Below are positions 7,579 to 15,347 of a stretch of 17,124 bases of DNA, piece by piece. Position numbers and translations under genes: made by a program. Source of the DNA: a bacterium (GTDB lineage: Bacteria; Babelota; Babeliae; Babelales; CAIQNR01); the NCBI GenBank assembly GCA_947502805.1, contig CANNBR010000015.1, positions 1 to 17,124 of the forward strand. The letters are read 5' to 3'. Under the pieces are notes generated by a model. The model worked only from the letters and a program-made list of their open reading frames with translations, was not told the origin of the DNA and made no database searches. Within the stretch, counting starts at the first letter, position 1; each line of letters opens with the position of its first letter.

Positions 7579-8271
7579 TTACATTGATGGTTTGTAATTC
7601 ATCGTCTTTAAGTAAAGGGGTAGTAAGGGGGAAGAAGTCATTTGCCCATTATGCCACTGCGCTAGAGCGCATGATGCAACAGTAAGCAAGTTTACAGATT
7701 CAGGAAGAGGATCAGGAATAACTGCTTGAGGGAAAAGGTTTACGATCGCTTCACGATACAGAGAAACACCATTACCGGTAAATGTCATTGAAGTTGTAGG
7801 ATATTTTGTTTGAAACTCATTTAAAAAAGTTGCATAAAAACTCCACCCAGTTTCAGTAGTGCCATTAGGGTATTTGATCCCAAAATAAATATCGTTATTA
7901 AATGCGTTAAGCACTACAACGACCATTTCAGATTCTGATGCTGTGTATTCGGTCAAAAATGCTCGAAGTCCATCGACTCCAATAAGAGGAATTTTTTTAG
8001 CAAAGAGAATGCCATTAACAGTAGTAATAACTATGCGTAAGGTAGTGAATGGGCTGGGGCCTTGGTTAACCCCTATAAAATCAAGATCGGCCCACGAGAC
8101 ATCTTGTTCTTTAAGAAGGGTCGTTAGCCTGAGCATGAGGTTTTTGCTAGCAGTTAGTTTGTGTTCTTGGATGACCGCGATACAAGCAGCGCCTTTAAAG
8201 AGTCCACAGAATACTGAATTGTAATCACTGTGCAAGGTTAGGTACAAGGGGTCTATTTTTTGTTTTTGCAT
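7579..8271 (-). CDS. tsaB: TsaB (YeaZ) subunit of the tRNA t6A threonylcarbamoyl-transfer complex
   Basis: TsaB is an ASKHA-fold protein that dimerises with TsaD and, with TsaE, transfers threonylcarbamoyl to A37 of ANN-decoding tRNAs. The 230-aa length is normal. Motifs seen are the N-terminal strand LTLHSDYNSVFCGLF (11-25), GVNQGPSPFTTLRI (67-80; usual form GPGSFTGLRIG), the IPLIGVDGLRAF stretch (94-105), and the C-terminal PLYLK (218-222). The glycines of the GPGSFTG loop are partly replaced, so this is a divergent copy. The ATG at 8271 has no clear Shine-Dalgarno, but it lies inside the last codons of the upstream zinc-ribbon gene (19-nt overlap), which suggests translational coupling. 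The order is ruvX, zinc ribbon, tsaB. Confidence 0.85.
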   Translation of the reverse strand: MQKQKIDPLYLTLHSDYNSVFCGLFKGAACIAVIQEHKLTASKNLMLRLTTLLKEQDVSWADLDFIGVNQGPSPFTTLRIVITTVNGILFAKKIPLIGVDGLRAFLTEYTASESEMVVVVLNAFNNDIYFGIKYPNGTTETGWSFYATFLNEFQTKYPTTSMTFTGNGVSLYREAIVNLFPQAVIPDPLPESVNLLTVASCALAQWHNGQMTSSPLLPLYLKTMNYKPSM

Positions 8272-8432
8272 TTTTGTTGTTGATAAAAAATACCGAATGC
8301 GTCAAATTCTAGTGTCTTTTCTTTCTTAGGTATAACTTTTCCGCAGTTTAAACATTTCCAACCATCAAAATTTAGAAAATGATCAAAAAACGACTGTAAG
8401 ACCATAAGGCCTGAGCATTTTTTGCATTTCAT
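8253..8432 (-). CDS. 59-aa zinc-ribbon protein
   Basis: A short minus-strand frame runs from ATG at 8432 to TAG at 8253, with AAGGAG about 6 nt upstream of the start. The product begins MKCKKCSGLMV and contains WKCLNCGKVIP. The pairs C3/C6 and C27/C30 form a classic CxxC-x20-CxxC zinc ribbon. The pattern 'CxxCxGLMV ... F(D/E)GWxCxNCG' reminds me of small conserved zinc-ribbon proteins of unknown function in other bacteria (from memory, not searched). The C-terminal tail is Gln/Lys-rich. It sits 63 nt after ruvX and overlaps the tsaB start by 19 nt. A nucleic-acid or protein-binding role is likely for the fold, but nothing here identifies the partner. Confidence 0.85.
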   Translation of the reverse strand: MKCKKCSGLMVLQSFFDHFLNFDGWKCLNCGKVIPKKEKTLEFDAFGIFYQQQKCKNKK

Positions 8433-8495
8433 ATGCGCTCCTTCTTTTTTATCTCTCCTGATAGAAAATCAGCTTAGCACATTTGCGGAGAGTTT

Positions 8496-8906
8496 CTAAT
8501 CGTCCAGTAAACCTTTCTGAAATATCTTATAGGTCAGGTAAGAGTCAAGTATAAGTGCTGCAGCAATCGAGTGAATCTCTGTTTTGTCTTTTGCTATCCG
8601 CATATTTTGAGCATGCTTGCTTGAAAGTCTTTCATCCCATAAAAGCCATGTTTTATCTGGAAAGAGCTCTTCGAGTTCTTTTTTGTGAAGTGCATTTTTT
8701 TCAGTTTGTTGGCTATCAGTTCCGCGTAATGTTTTCGGGTTACCGATAATAATTGCTTCAATTTCTTCATCTGCAAAAAGTTTTGTCAGAAAAGAAACAA
8801 GCTCTTTCTTTTCAACTGTTTTGTAAGGTCGGGCAAGGAGTTGTGATTTATCAGAAAGTGCAGTGCCAATCCAGCGATCACCAAGATCAAGGGCTAATAG
8901 TTTCAT
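8496..8906 (-). CDS. ruvX: RuvX (YqgF family), putative 16S pre-rRNA 5' processing nuclease
   Basis: The family has an RNase H-like fold; YqgF acts in maturation of the 16S rRNA 5' end and is also called a putative Holliday-junction resolvase. With ATG 8906 the product has 136 aa, the normal size, and begins MKLLALDLGDRWIGTALSD, the standard opening. Other motifs are AIIIGNPKTLRGT (51-63), WDERLSS (90-96) and IHSIAAALIL (111-120). Most family members have Asp in the last motif (VDSxxAxxIL), but here it is His112 (codon CAC, one base from GAC), while D7 and D91/E92 remain. The frame is open 93 nt further upstream; I reject that extension because it breaks the family start and enters the likely promoter. 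No clear Shine-Dalgarno is visible. Confidence 0.88.
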   Translation of the reverse strand: MKLLALDLGDRWIGTALSDKSQLLARPYKTVEKKELVSFLTKLFADEEIEAIIIGNPKTLRGTDSQQTEKNALHKKELEELFPDKTWLLWDERLSSKHAQNMRIAKDKTEIHSIAAALILDSYLTYKIFQKGLLDD

Positions 8907-8943
8907 AAAGACATATTCGTGTAAATAGTGTATAAAAAAATTT

Positions 8944-8973
8944 AGTATAGGCGTTTTTTTGTTGCTTAGTAAA
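8944..8973 (-). promoter_or_regulatory. Possible promoter of the ruvX - zinc ribbon - tsaB operon
   Basis: On the minus strand TTTACT (8968-8973) is followed after 18 nt by TATACT (8944-8949), a five-of-six -10 match. It would start transcription about 30 nt before the ruvX ATG. Confidence 0.45.
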
Positions 8974-9013
8974 GCAAAAGCGCTGTTTATCTTTTTCAAT
9001 GAAAGGAAAAAGC

Positions 9014-10348
9014 ATGGTAATAGAATTTGTTACTCTCCTGCGCGATCAGATTTGTTTTTCACCAATCTACCTTGGATTCATAGTGGGGGTTGCAGTCATA
9101 GTGACGGTCGCTTTGAACTTTGTACAGTTCCGATATTTCTGTAAAAGTTGGAAATTGGTACTTGGCGGTGGAGATAAAGCAGCAACTAAAGGGGATATGA
9201 CATCCTTTCAAGCATTTTTAAATGCACTTAACGTAGGTATTGGTAATGGCTGTTTGGCCGGAGTTGCTACTGCAATTCACGCTGGTGGACCAGGAGCAGC
9301 ATTCTGGATGTTTGTTGCAGGTATTTTAGAAATGGCACTTCGTTTTGCTGAAGTTTTTTTAAGCGTTTCGTTTGCAGCGCTTGCTCGTGCTAAGACAAAA
9401 TCTGTTCTTGGCGGGCCATTCTTATATATCGACAAAATTCCTTTTGGAAAAGCACTTGCCTATGTGTATGCAGCAGCATGTTTGTTTTATGGACTTGTCA
9501 GCGGCAATGCAATGCAATGTAATACTATCAGTAATGTGCTTCAGCATTCTACGGGCGTTTCCGCTTGGGTTGTTGCAGTAATTTTAACTGCTTTTGTTTT
9601 GTACGTTATGTTCGGTGGAGCGCAACGCATTATGAAAGTTTCAGAAGCTATTATTCCTTTTAAGGTCGGTCTTTTCTTTATTACCGCTCTTATTATTCTT
9701 GGATTTTATTGGGAAGGAATTATCCCTGCATTACAGTTGATAGTGTCTTCTGCATTTAACCCGCAAGCGGTTATGGGTGCTGGTATGGGTATTACGGTAC
9801 AACGTCTTATTGCTATGTCTATTTCACGTACAGTGAATGCTTGTGAAGCTGGTCTTGGAACTGCCGCCATTCTTTACGGAAACACAGGAAGTAGTAACCC
9901 GCGTAATGATGGTATTACGGGTATGTTGAGTACTTTTATGAGTATCAACATAGTTGCAATGCTTGTTTCGTTAATACTTGTAGTGACCGGAACATGGAAT
10001 GCAATTGGTGCAGATGGTGCAGTATTGATGGCTCAATCCTATGAATCAGTTTTTGGTATTTCGGGTAAATATATTGTGACAGTACTTTCCATGTCCTTTG
10101 GATTAGGTGTTTTTGTGCCATACTGTTACATCGCACGTCAATGTTGGTTGTATTTGACAGGTGGAAGATTCGATCTTGTTTTTACCTTTTTGTTTGCCGG
10201 TGTTGCCTGCCTTGGTGCGCTCATGAAAGTTGCTCTCATGTGGACTTTGGTTGATCTTGCTGTTGCATGTTTACTAGTGATTAACTTATCAGCAATTCTT
10301 TTCTTTTTGCCAACTATTCGTTCACAACTTTTTGCAAAGAATAATTAG
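9014..10348 (+). CDS. Sodium:alanine/glycine symporter, AGCS family (AlsT-like)
   Basis: AGCS proteins are LeuT-fold inner-membrane carriers importing small amino acids with Na+ or H+. The ATG at 9014 has AAGGA 8 nt upstream and gives 444 aa; an in-frame ATG at 8999 would place that Shine-Dalgarno inside the gene. Recognisable blocks are GDMTSFQAFLNAL then GNGCLAGVATAIHAGGPGAA (60-96), followed by FWMFVAGILEMALRFAEVFL; LGGPFLYID (132-140); and NACEAGLGTA (275-284; usually SNEAGLGSA). About ten hydrophobic segments span the chain. Two typical signatures are altered: the usual VGTGNIAG reads IGNGCLAG, and NEAGLG reads CEAGLG, so substrate or ion use may differ. murE follows after 3 nt, so the two are co-transcribed. 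Family membership is firm; the substrate is inferred. Confidence 0.9.
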   Translation: MVIEFVTLLRDQICFSPIYLGFIVGVAVIVTVALNFVQFRYFCKSWKLVLGGGDKAATKGDMTSFQAFLNALNVGIGNGCLAGVATAIHAGGPGAAFWMFVAGILEMALRFAEVFLSVSFAALARAKTKSVLGGPFLYIDKIPFGKALAYVYAAACLFYGLVSGNAMQCNTISNVLQHSTGVSAWVVAVILTAFVLYVMFGGAQRIMKVSEAIIPFKVGLFFITALIILGFYWEGIIPALQLIVSSAFNPQAVMGAGMGITVQRLIAMSISRTVNACEAGLGTAAILYGNTGSSNPRNDGITGMLSTFMSINIVAMLVSLILVVTGTWNAIGADGAVLMAQSYESVFGISGKYIVTVLSMSFGLGVFVPYCYIARQCWLYLTGGRFDLVFTFLFAGVACLGALMKVALMWTLVDLAVACLLVINLSAILFFLPTIRSQLFAKNN

Positions 10349-10351
10349 ACC

Positions 10352-11809
10352 ATGCCAAAAAAACAGTTATTTACGACGTTTCCCGTTACATCACACACCG
10401 ATTATGTCACCACAGACAGTACGTTTGTGGTGATTAAGGGACAAAAAGAAGATGGGTCTGCATACATACAAAAAGCACTTGAGCGAGGAGCTTCTACCAT
10501 TGTGGTGGAAGTTGGCACAGAGCTTTCTCCAGAGTTAGAAGCACTTATTATTAAGCATGGTGCGCATGTTGAGCATGTTGGTAATGCTCGCAAAGCCCTT
10601 GCGTATTTGAGTGCAGAGGCAGCTGGTCATCCAGCCAAAAAACTAAAACTTTTTGGTATTGGTGGAACAAAAGGTAAAACAACTACCGTTTCAATGCTTG
10701 CTCATTTGTTAAAGACATTTGGGAAAAAAGTAGCCTTTATTTCCACTGCATTAGTGTCTCTTAATACGGGGAAAGATGAGCTTATTGATTTTGATTGCAC
10801 TGGAACGTTGACTACTCCTCAGCCTGATTATGTGCATCAGTTTTTAAAGCTCTGTGTTGAAAAAGGTATTGAATATGTGGTGCTTGAAGTTGCAGCACAA
10901 GCACATACTTTTTTTAGGCTTGAAGATATTGAATTCGAGGGAGTGATTTTTACTAATCTTGATCGTGAGCACGGGGAGCTCTATCCCTGCATGGAGCAGT
11001 ATTTTTCAGAAAAACAAAAACTATTTACTCATGTAAAGCCAGGCGGTTCAGTGTTGATAAATGCTGATGATCAGTATGGCCAACGATTACTGAAGGAAAA
11101 TAGTTTTGGTGCAAAATCTTTTGGAGTAACTACTACCGCTGATTACGATGCAACACTGCTGTGCGATAATTTGACTGAGCAAGAAGCTCTTGTTGAATCT
11201 TCCAAAGCAACATTTGTGTGTACCTATCAAGGGTTTCCTGGCTTGTACAATCTTTTGAACATTGTGGGAGCTGTTGGTCTTTTAGCTGAACGCGGGTTTC
11301 CAATAGATGAACTAGCAGAAACTCTGATCGCGTTTCCTCCGGTGCCTGGTCGCCTTGAAACACAAAAGCTTGTTAATGGTGCGCTAGCAGTTATCGATTA
11401 TGCGCATACGGCAAGTTCTTTTGAGCAGGTATTATCGCTTATGCGGCCACGCACTGATCATTTGATTGTAGTGTTTGGGGCAGGTGGCAGTAAGGATGTA
11501 GATAAGCGTTCTGTAATGGGTGAAGTTGCGAGTCGTTTGGCTGATGTGGTGATTGTTACCGATGATAACCCTCGCTTTGAAGATCCTGCGGTTATTTCTG
11601 ACCAGATTGTTTCAGGGGTAAAAGCAAAACAGGCACATAAAGTTATGGTGATACACGATCGTCAAAAAGCTATCGAAAAAGCCTACGCGCTTTCACATGC
11701 TGGTAGCGTTATCATGTTGCTTGGTAAAGGCCCTGATGATGTTCAGATTGTAAACGGCGAACGTCTGTTTTTTAGTGAGAAGCAAGTTCTCGAGAATATT
11801 CAGAAGTAA
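10352..11809 (+). CDS. murE: MurE-type UDP-MurNAc-tripeptide ligase, divergent
   Basis: MurE adds the third residue (meso-DAP or Lys) to UDP-MurNAc-L-Ala-D-Glu with ATP in the cytoplasm. The 485-aa length is normal. Domain 1 holds DSTFVVIKG...DGSAYI (22-39). The P-loop is GIGGTKGKTTTV (102-113), TTP is at 154-156, and YFSEK (217-221) supplies the lysine that is carbamylated in the family. C-terminal motifs are PGRLE (332-336), VIDYAHT (347-353), VFGAGGSKDVDKR (374-386) and DNPRFEDP (405-412). DNPR is the meso-DAP-type signature, so DAP is the likely substrate. Odd points are EVAAQAH (179-185) for the usual EVSSHAL, DREHGELY for RDHLDYH, and GKGPDD (458-463) for GKGHED. The start has little Shine-Dalgarno and probably relies on the AGCS stop 3 nt upstream. 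A strong terminator follows. Confidence 0.9.
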   Translation: MPKKQLFTTFPVTSHTDYVTTDSTFVVIKGQKEDGSAYIQKALERGASTIVVEVGTELSPELEALIIKHGAHVEHVGNARKALAYLSAEAAGHPAKKLKLFGIGGTKGKTTTVSMLAHLLKTFGKKVAFISTALVSLNTGKDELIDFDCTGTLTTPQPDYVHQFLKLCVEKGIEYVVLEVAAQAHTFFRLEDIEFEGVIFTNLDREHGELYPCMEQYFSEKQKLFTHVKPGGSVLINADDQYGQRLLKENSFGAKSFGVTTTADYDATLLCDNLTEQEALVESSKATFVCTYQGFPGLYNLLNIVGAVGLLAERGFPIDELAETLIAFPPVPGRLETQKLVNGALAVIDYAHTASSFEQVLSLMRPRTDHLIVVFGAGGSKDVDKRSVMGEVASRLADVVIVTDDNPRFEDPAVISDQIVSGVKAKQAHKVMVIHDRQKAIEKAYALSHAGSVIMLLGKGPDDVQIVNGERLFFSEKQVLENIQK

Positions 11810-11817
11810 GAATCTAT

Positions 11818-11856
11818 GTCATTCCCAGAGAGCGAAGCGAGCGGTAGGGGAATCTG
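11818..11856. repeat. Short interspersed repeat GTCATTCCC...GGGAATCTG
   Basis: The element begins GTCATTCCCAGAGAGCG and ends GGTAGGGGAATCTG, so its ends form an imperfect inverted repeat (ATTCCC/GGGAAT). AGCGAAGCGAGC in the middle is GC-rich against AT-rich flanks. It is an opposite-orientation, shorter relative of the element at 5484-5560. It lies 8 nt after the murE stop and before the terminator. Confidence 0.6.
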
Positions 11857-11893
11857 TGAAATAAAAAAAGTAAGAAATAAGTAATAAATAAAT

Positions 11894-11930
11894 AAAAAAG
11901 GCTTCATCTAATAATGAAGCCTTTTTTATT
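11894..11930. terminator. Strong intrinsic terminator, likely bidirectional
   Basis: GGCTTCAT (11900-11907) pairs with ATGAAGCC (11914-11921) around a 6-nt loop, with an A6 run before and a T6 run after. It ends the AGCS-murE transcript. By its A/T flanks it could also stop the convergent minus-strand gene ending at 12014. Confidence 0.92.
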
Positions 11931-12013
11931 TACAAAATAATTTTGATTTAATTTAAATCAGTTTGTCATGCAAGTGCTGCTGCGGCAATGAGTTCACGGC
12001 GTTGTTGAGAAGT

Positions 12014-12601
12014 TTATAATTCTTTATTGAATATTTGCTCATCAAGTAGTTTATCCAATGCTTGCTCCTGTTGATCAGGTAAAACATTTATTTGCTCTTG
12101 CGTATCATTTAAACGCTGTGATGTATTACAGGGATTTTTTAAAAATAAAAAACCGCCAATTGCTGTCGTAAGTATGCCTATTTCCAAGAGTGCTTGAGCC
12201 GAATTTTTATAGGTTTCATTAATAGCGCAAGGTTCTATACTAGTTTGGCAAATCATGTTTTCTGCCAAACTATTTCCTAAATACCAAACATATCCTGCTA
12301 TAGTTATTGCTGACCCAACGCCAAGCACTTTAAGAGAGGAGTTTTTTGAAGAAGGCAGAGATTGCATCTTTGTTTGTTTATTAGTTGCTGTTAATTGTTC
12401 AAGTATTCGGTTCTTTTCAGTTGCCGCAAATCGTTCATCAACTGCTGCTAATTTTTTAAGTGTTTGTTCAGCATCATCTGCAGCAATATCTGTTGGAAGT
12501 TGTTGAAGACCATGACCAACAGGGAGCATTGAAGCATTACAAAGAGGTTGTGTTAAAGTGAGGACGTAAGCGAGATATAAAAAATGTATACGTAAGTTCA
12601 T
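12014..12601 (-). CDS. Exported or membrane protein with two hydrophobic segments, unknown function
   Basis: The ATG at 12601 is chosen because AAAGGA lies about 7 nt upstream; the frame is open to 12628 but that start lacks a site. The 195-aa product has a signal peptide or first membrane segment (MNLRIHFLYLAYVLTLTQPLCNA), then a polar, probably helical stretch (40-80). Two further hydrophobic segments follow: 90-110 (VLGVGSAITIAGYVWYLG) and 138-155 (ALLEIGILTTAIGGFLFL). Four cysteines after the signal (C118, C125, C158 and the nearby C21) could form disulfides. The tail is Gln/Asp/Leu-rich (DQQEQALDKLLDEQ). After the TAA the same frame continues for 15 sense codons, protein-like at its end (RRELIAAAALA), before TGA. 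No family is recognised. Confidence 0.75.
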   Translation of the reverse strand: MNLRIHFLYLAYVLTLTQPLCNASMLPVGHGLQQLPTDIAADDAEQTLKKLAAVDERFAATEKNRILEQLTATNKQTKMQSLPSSKNSSLKVLGVGSAITIAGYVWYLGNSLAENMICQTSIEPCAINETYKNSAQALLEIGILTTAIGGFLFLKNPCNTSQRLNDTQEQINVLPDQQEQALDKLLDEQIFNKEL

Positions 12602-12671
12602 AAGTTTTTCCTTTATTAAAATAATCATGAGTCCTCACGCCCGTGCATGCAAGCCTCAAAATATTGCCTGC

Positions 12672-12706
12672 AATAGTACTGAAATTTCTAATGTTTGAGT
12701 ACTATT
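12672..12706. repeat. Inverted repeat between two secreted-protein genes
   Basis: AATAGTACT (12672-12680) is repeated inverted as AGTACTATT (12698-12706), a perfect 9-bp stem with a 17-nt loop. It lies 6 nt past the stop of the 12713-13141 gene and about 70 nt before the start of the next gene on the same strand. Without a T-run it is not an obvious terminator; an operator or mRNA-end stabiliser is possible. Confidence 0.6.
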
Positions 12707-12712
12707 ATCGTG

Positions 12713-13141
12713 TTACTTGGAAAAGCGCCCTAATTCTAATGCTTCATGACTTTCTTTTAGGATATCTTTTAGGCCAGCTTCCATTGGTTTCATTTTCTTG
12801 CAAGGGTGTGTAAAAGATAGATCTGTCTGTTTAGTAGTGATGAGTTCTTCGGGGGATTTTATCGAACCACGCATCTTTGAGAAATGAGCATGTTTTTCTG
12901 TCAAAAAAGTAAGGCGAGTCTCTAGTTCTTTATCTTTTCTTATTCCTTCATGTGATTCGCCTAGCCATTTAACTATACCAATAATAGATCTTTGGGTTTG
13001 TGTGATCATAATTTGTACATTAAGTGACTTAATTATGGCCTCAAAGGCATCGGTAGTCGTATCGCTTCCTAAAAGGCATCGTGGAGTGAGGCTTAAAACG
13101 CAAAACAGTGTGATTTTAAAAATGGTGGTGCAGTTATTCAT
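12713..13141 (-). CDS. Small secreted protein, unknown function
   Basis: The 142-aa product starts at ATG 13141 with AAAGGA about 8 nt upstream. The N-terminus MNNCTTIFKITLFCVLSLTPRCLLG is a signal peptide with cleavage near 25. The mature part is Lys/Glu-rich and probably helical, with a single later cysteine (C114, in THPCKKMKP). It may be co-transcribed with the next minus-strand gene 111 nt away, although the inverted repeat between them could separate the two. The 213-nt region upstream, shared with the divergent hppA, is very AT-rich and shows no convincing promoter pair. No family is recognised. Confidence 0.72.
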   Translation of the reverse strand: MNNCTTIFKITLFCVLSLTPRCLLGSDTTTDAFEAIIKSLNVQIMITQTQRSIIGIVKWLGESHEGIRKDKELETRLTFLTEKHAHFSKMRGSIKSPEELITTKQTDLSFTHPCKKMKPMEAGLKDILKESHEALELGRFSK

Positions 13142-13354
13142 AAAAATTCCTTTTAGATATGTTTTTTTAAAAATTTAAGTGGTGATGTAAGCTATCAGAC
13201 TATTCTTGTCTTCGCTAGGGCTATTTTAGATTTTAATTTATTTTTTCGAATCTCAAAATAAGCCTAGAAAGCCCCTTTAGCTTTACAAAAATTCTCTCCA
13301 CTATACCCTTAAAAACTCGTATTAATTTATTAATTTACCAAAGGGAGTTTTTCC

Positions 13355-15325
13355 ATGGTTCAAATCTATTCTGCTTTATGTGCCGTTGTCGGCATAGGAG
13401 CAGTGAGCGTTGCGGTACTTTTTTCCAGAACACGGGGAAAAGAAGTTACGAATGCAAAAGCGAAAAAAATTGCAGATGCTATTGCAACAGGGGCGATGAC
13501 GTTCTTGCGTGAAGAGTACAAAGTTATTGCCTTCGTGGTAGCGATTATTGCCGCAATTCTTGTTTATGCATTTGGCATTATTCCAGCAGTTGTATTTGTT
13601 GGAAGTTCAATACTTTCACTCACAACTGGCTTGATTGGTATGCGTGCTGCAACTTCTGCTAACGTTCGTACAACCATCGCTGCGCAAGAATCAGGAGAAC
13701 ATGGAGCATTCTTAACCGCCTTATTTGGTGGTGGGGTTATGGGGTTTGCAGTAGCAACCTTTGGTCTTTTTGGAATGACCCTTGTGATGTACCAGTATAG
13801 TGAAGCGCATAACATTATTACCATTTTGACCTGCTTTGGTCTTGGTGCAAGCGTTGTTGCTTTTTTTGCTCGTATCGGTGGTGGGATTTATACCAAGTCA
13901 GCAGATGTTGGCGCAGATCTTGTTGGTAAACTTGAAATGGGTATTCCTGAAGATGATCCACGCAATCCAGCAGTTATTGCTGATAACGTCGGTGACTGTG
14001 TAGGCGATACAGCTGGCATGGGTGCAGATATTTACGAATCATACGTCAGCGCAATGGTTTCGTGTGTTATTTTGGCACTTACCTTGCATGGTGATAACAC
14101 CGCCTATGCATTGTTGCCTCTAGCACTTTCTGGCCTTGGATTAGTAAGTTCACTTTTTGGATTACTATCAAATCTTATTTTAAAAGCTGGTCCAGCTGCC
14201 ATGCTTCGTAATGCAACCTATGTTGCGGTCGTTGTATTCTTGGGTGCTGCATACTGGTACCTACAATCACAAAATTTACCGATCGAACTTTTCTACGCAT
14301 GTATTATTGGGTGCCTTTCTGGGATTGTTATCGGATTAGTAACTGAATATTATACTGGTGGAGCTCCTGTCAGAAGACTTGCACAAAGTTCAGAAACTGG
14401 TGCAGCGACCAACATTATTTATGGTCTTTCTTTGGGAATGGAATCGGTATGTTTGCCGGTTATTCTTTTAGGATTTGCTGTTGTTGCGGCGTACACTTTT
14501 GGTGGACATGATTTATACGCTGTAGCTCTTGCTGCTGTTTCTATGCTTGCTACCGTTGGTATCACCATGACTGTTGATGCGTATGGCCCTATTGCAGATA
14601 ACGCAGGCGGTATTGCAGAAATGGCCGGTATGGGTAAAGAAGTCCGTACCATCACTGATAAATTAGATACGCTTGGCAACACCACTGCTGCTATGGGTAA
14701 AGGGTTTGCAATTGGTTCAGCATTGTTGACCGCGCTTGCTCTCTTTTCTGCATTCAGTGAAAGTTCCCATATTAAAGAACTTAACGCGTTTGATCCATGG
14801 GTACTACTTGGTATGATCATCGGTGGCGCAATGCCATTCTTGGTTTCTGCCTTTACTATGCGTTCTGTGGGAAATACTGCATTGAAAATGGTGATTGAAG
14901 TTCGCCGTCAATTTAAAGAAATTCCAGGACTTATGGAAGGCACTACTGACCCTGACTATGAACGTTGTATCGCAATCAGCACGTATGCTGCTTTGCGTGA
15001 AATGATTCTTCCAGGCGTTATTACTATTATGCTTCCTATCATTGTAAAATTCACCCTTGGCAATCATGCTCTTGGTGGTCTTTTAGTAGGTGCTACGTTG
15101 ACCGGTATCATGCTTGCCTTGATGATGGCAAATGGTGGTGGCGCATGGGACAATGCCAAGAAATACATCGAAGCTGGTAACCTCGGTGGAAAAGGGTCTG
15201 ATGCCCATAAAGCAGCTGTTGTTGGGGATACTGTTGGGGATCCTTTCAAGGATACTTCTGGTCCAGCATTAAACATTTTAGTAAAACTTATGGCGATTGT
15301 GTCCCTTCTTTTAGTTGGCATGTAA
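13355..15325 (+). CDS. hppA: Membrane-bound ion-pumping pyrophosphatase, K+-dependent type
   Basis: This inner-membrane enzyme hydrolyses cytoplasmic PPi and pumps H+ or Na+ outward. The start is supported by AAGGGAG about 8 nt upstream; the 656-aa length and about 16 hydrophobic segments are normal. Substrate-site motifs are DVGADLVGKLE (184-194), DDPRNPAVIADNVGDCVGD (200-218), GADIYESY (223-230), VDAYGPIADNAGGIAEM (407-423) and VGDTVGDPFKDTSGPALN (623-640). GNTTAA (441-446) has Ala where K+-independent enzymes have Lys, so it should need K+. D225 and E228 in DIYESY match the DxxE pair of Na+-pumping forms. E at this place also occurs in some H+ pumps, so the ion is undecided. It is a single gene with its own terminator. 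Confidence 0.96.
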   Translation: MVQIYSALCAVVGIGAVSVAVLFSRTRGKEVTNAKAKKIADAIATGAMTFLREEYKVIAFVVAIIAAILVYAFGIIPAVVFVGSSILSLTTGLIGMRAATSANVRTTIAAQESGEHGAFLTALFGGGVMGFAVATFGLFGMTLVMYQYSEAHNIITILTCFGLGASVVAFFARIGGGIYTKSADVGADLVGKLEMGIPEDDPRNPAVIADNVGDCVGDTAGMGADIYESYVSAMVSCVILALTLHGDNTAYALLPLALSGLGLVSSLFGLLSNLILKAGPAAMLRNATYVAVVVFLGAAYWYLQSQNLPIELFYACIIGCLSGIVIGLVTEYYTGGAPVRRLAQSSETGAATNIIYGLSLGMESVCLPVILLGFAVVAAYTFGGHDLYAVALAAVSMLATVGITMTVDAYGPIADNAGGIAEMAGMGKEVRTITDKLDTLGNTTAAMGKGFAIGSALLTALALFSAFSESSHIKELNAFDPWVLLGMIIGGAMPFLVSAFTMRSVGNTALKMVIEVRRQFKEIPGLMEGTTDPDYERCIAISTYAALREMILPGVITIMLPIIVKFTLGNHALGGLLVGATLTGIMLALMMANGGGAWDNAKKYIEAGNLGGKGSDAHKAAVVGDTVGDPFKDTSGPALNILVKLMAIVSLLLVGM

Positions 15326-15347
15326 TCATTACGTTTTTATGAAATTT

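Noticed and set aside
8907..8999. Longer N-terminus for ruvX
   Set aside because: It breaks the family start, crosses the likely promoter and approaches the divergent AGCS gene.
13564..15321. Minus-strand frames opposite hppA
   Set aside because: They mirror a highly conserved gene and have unlikely compositions.
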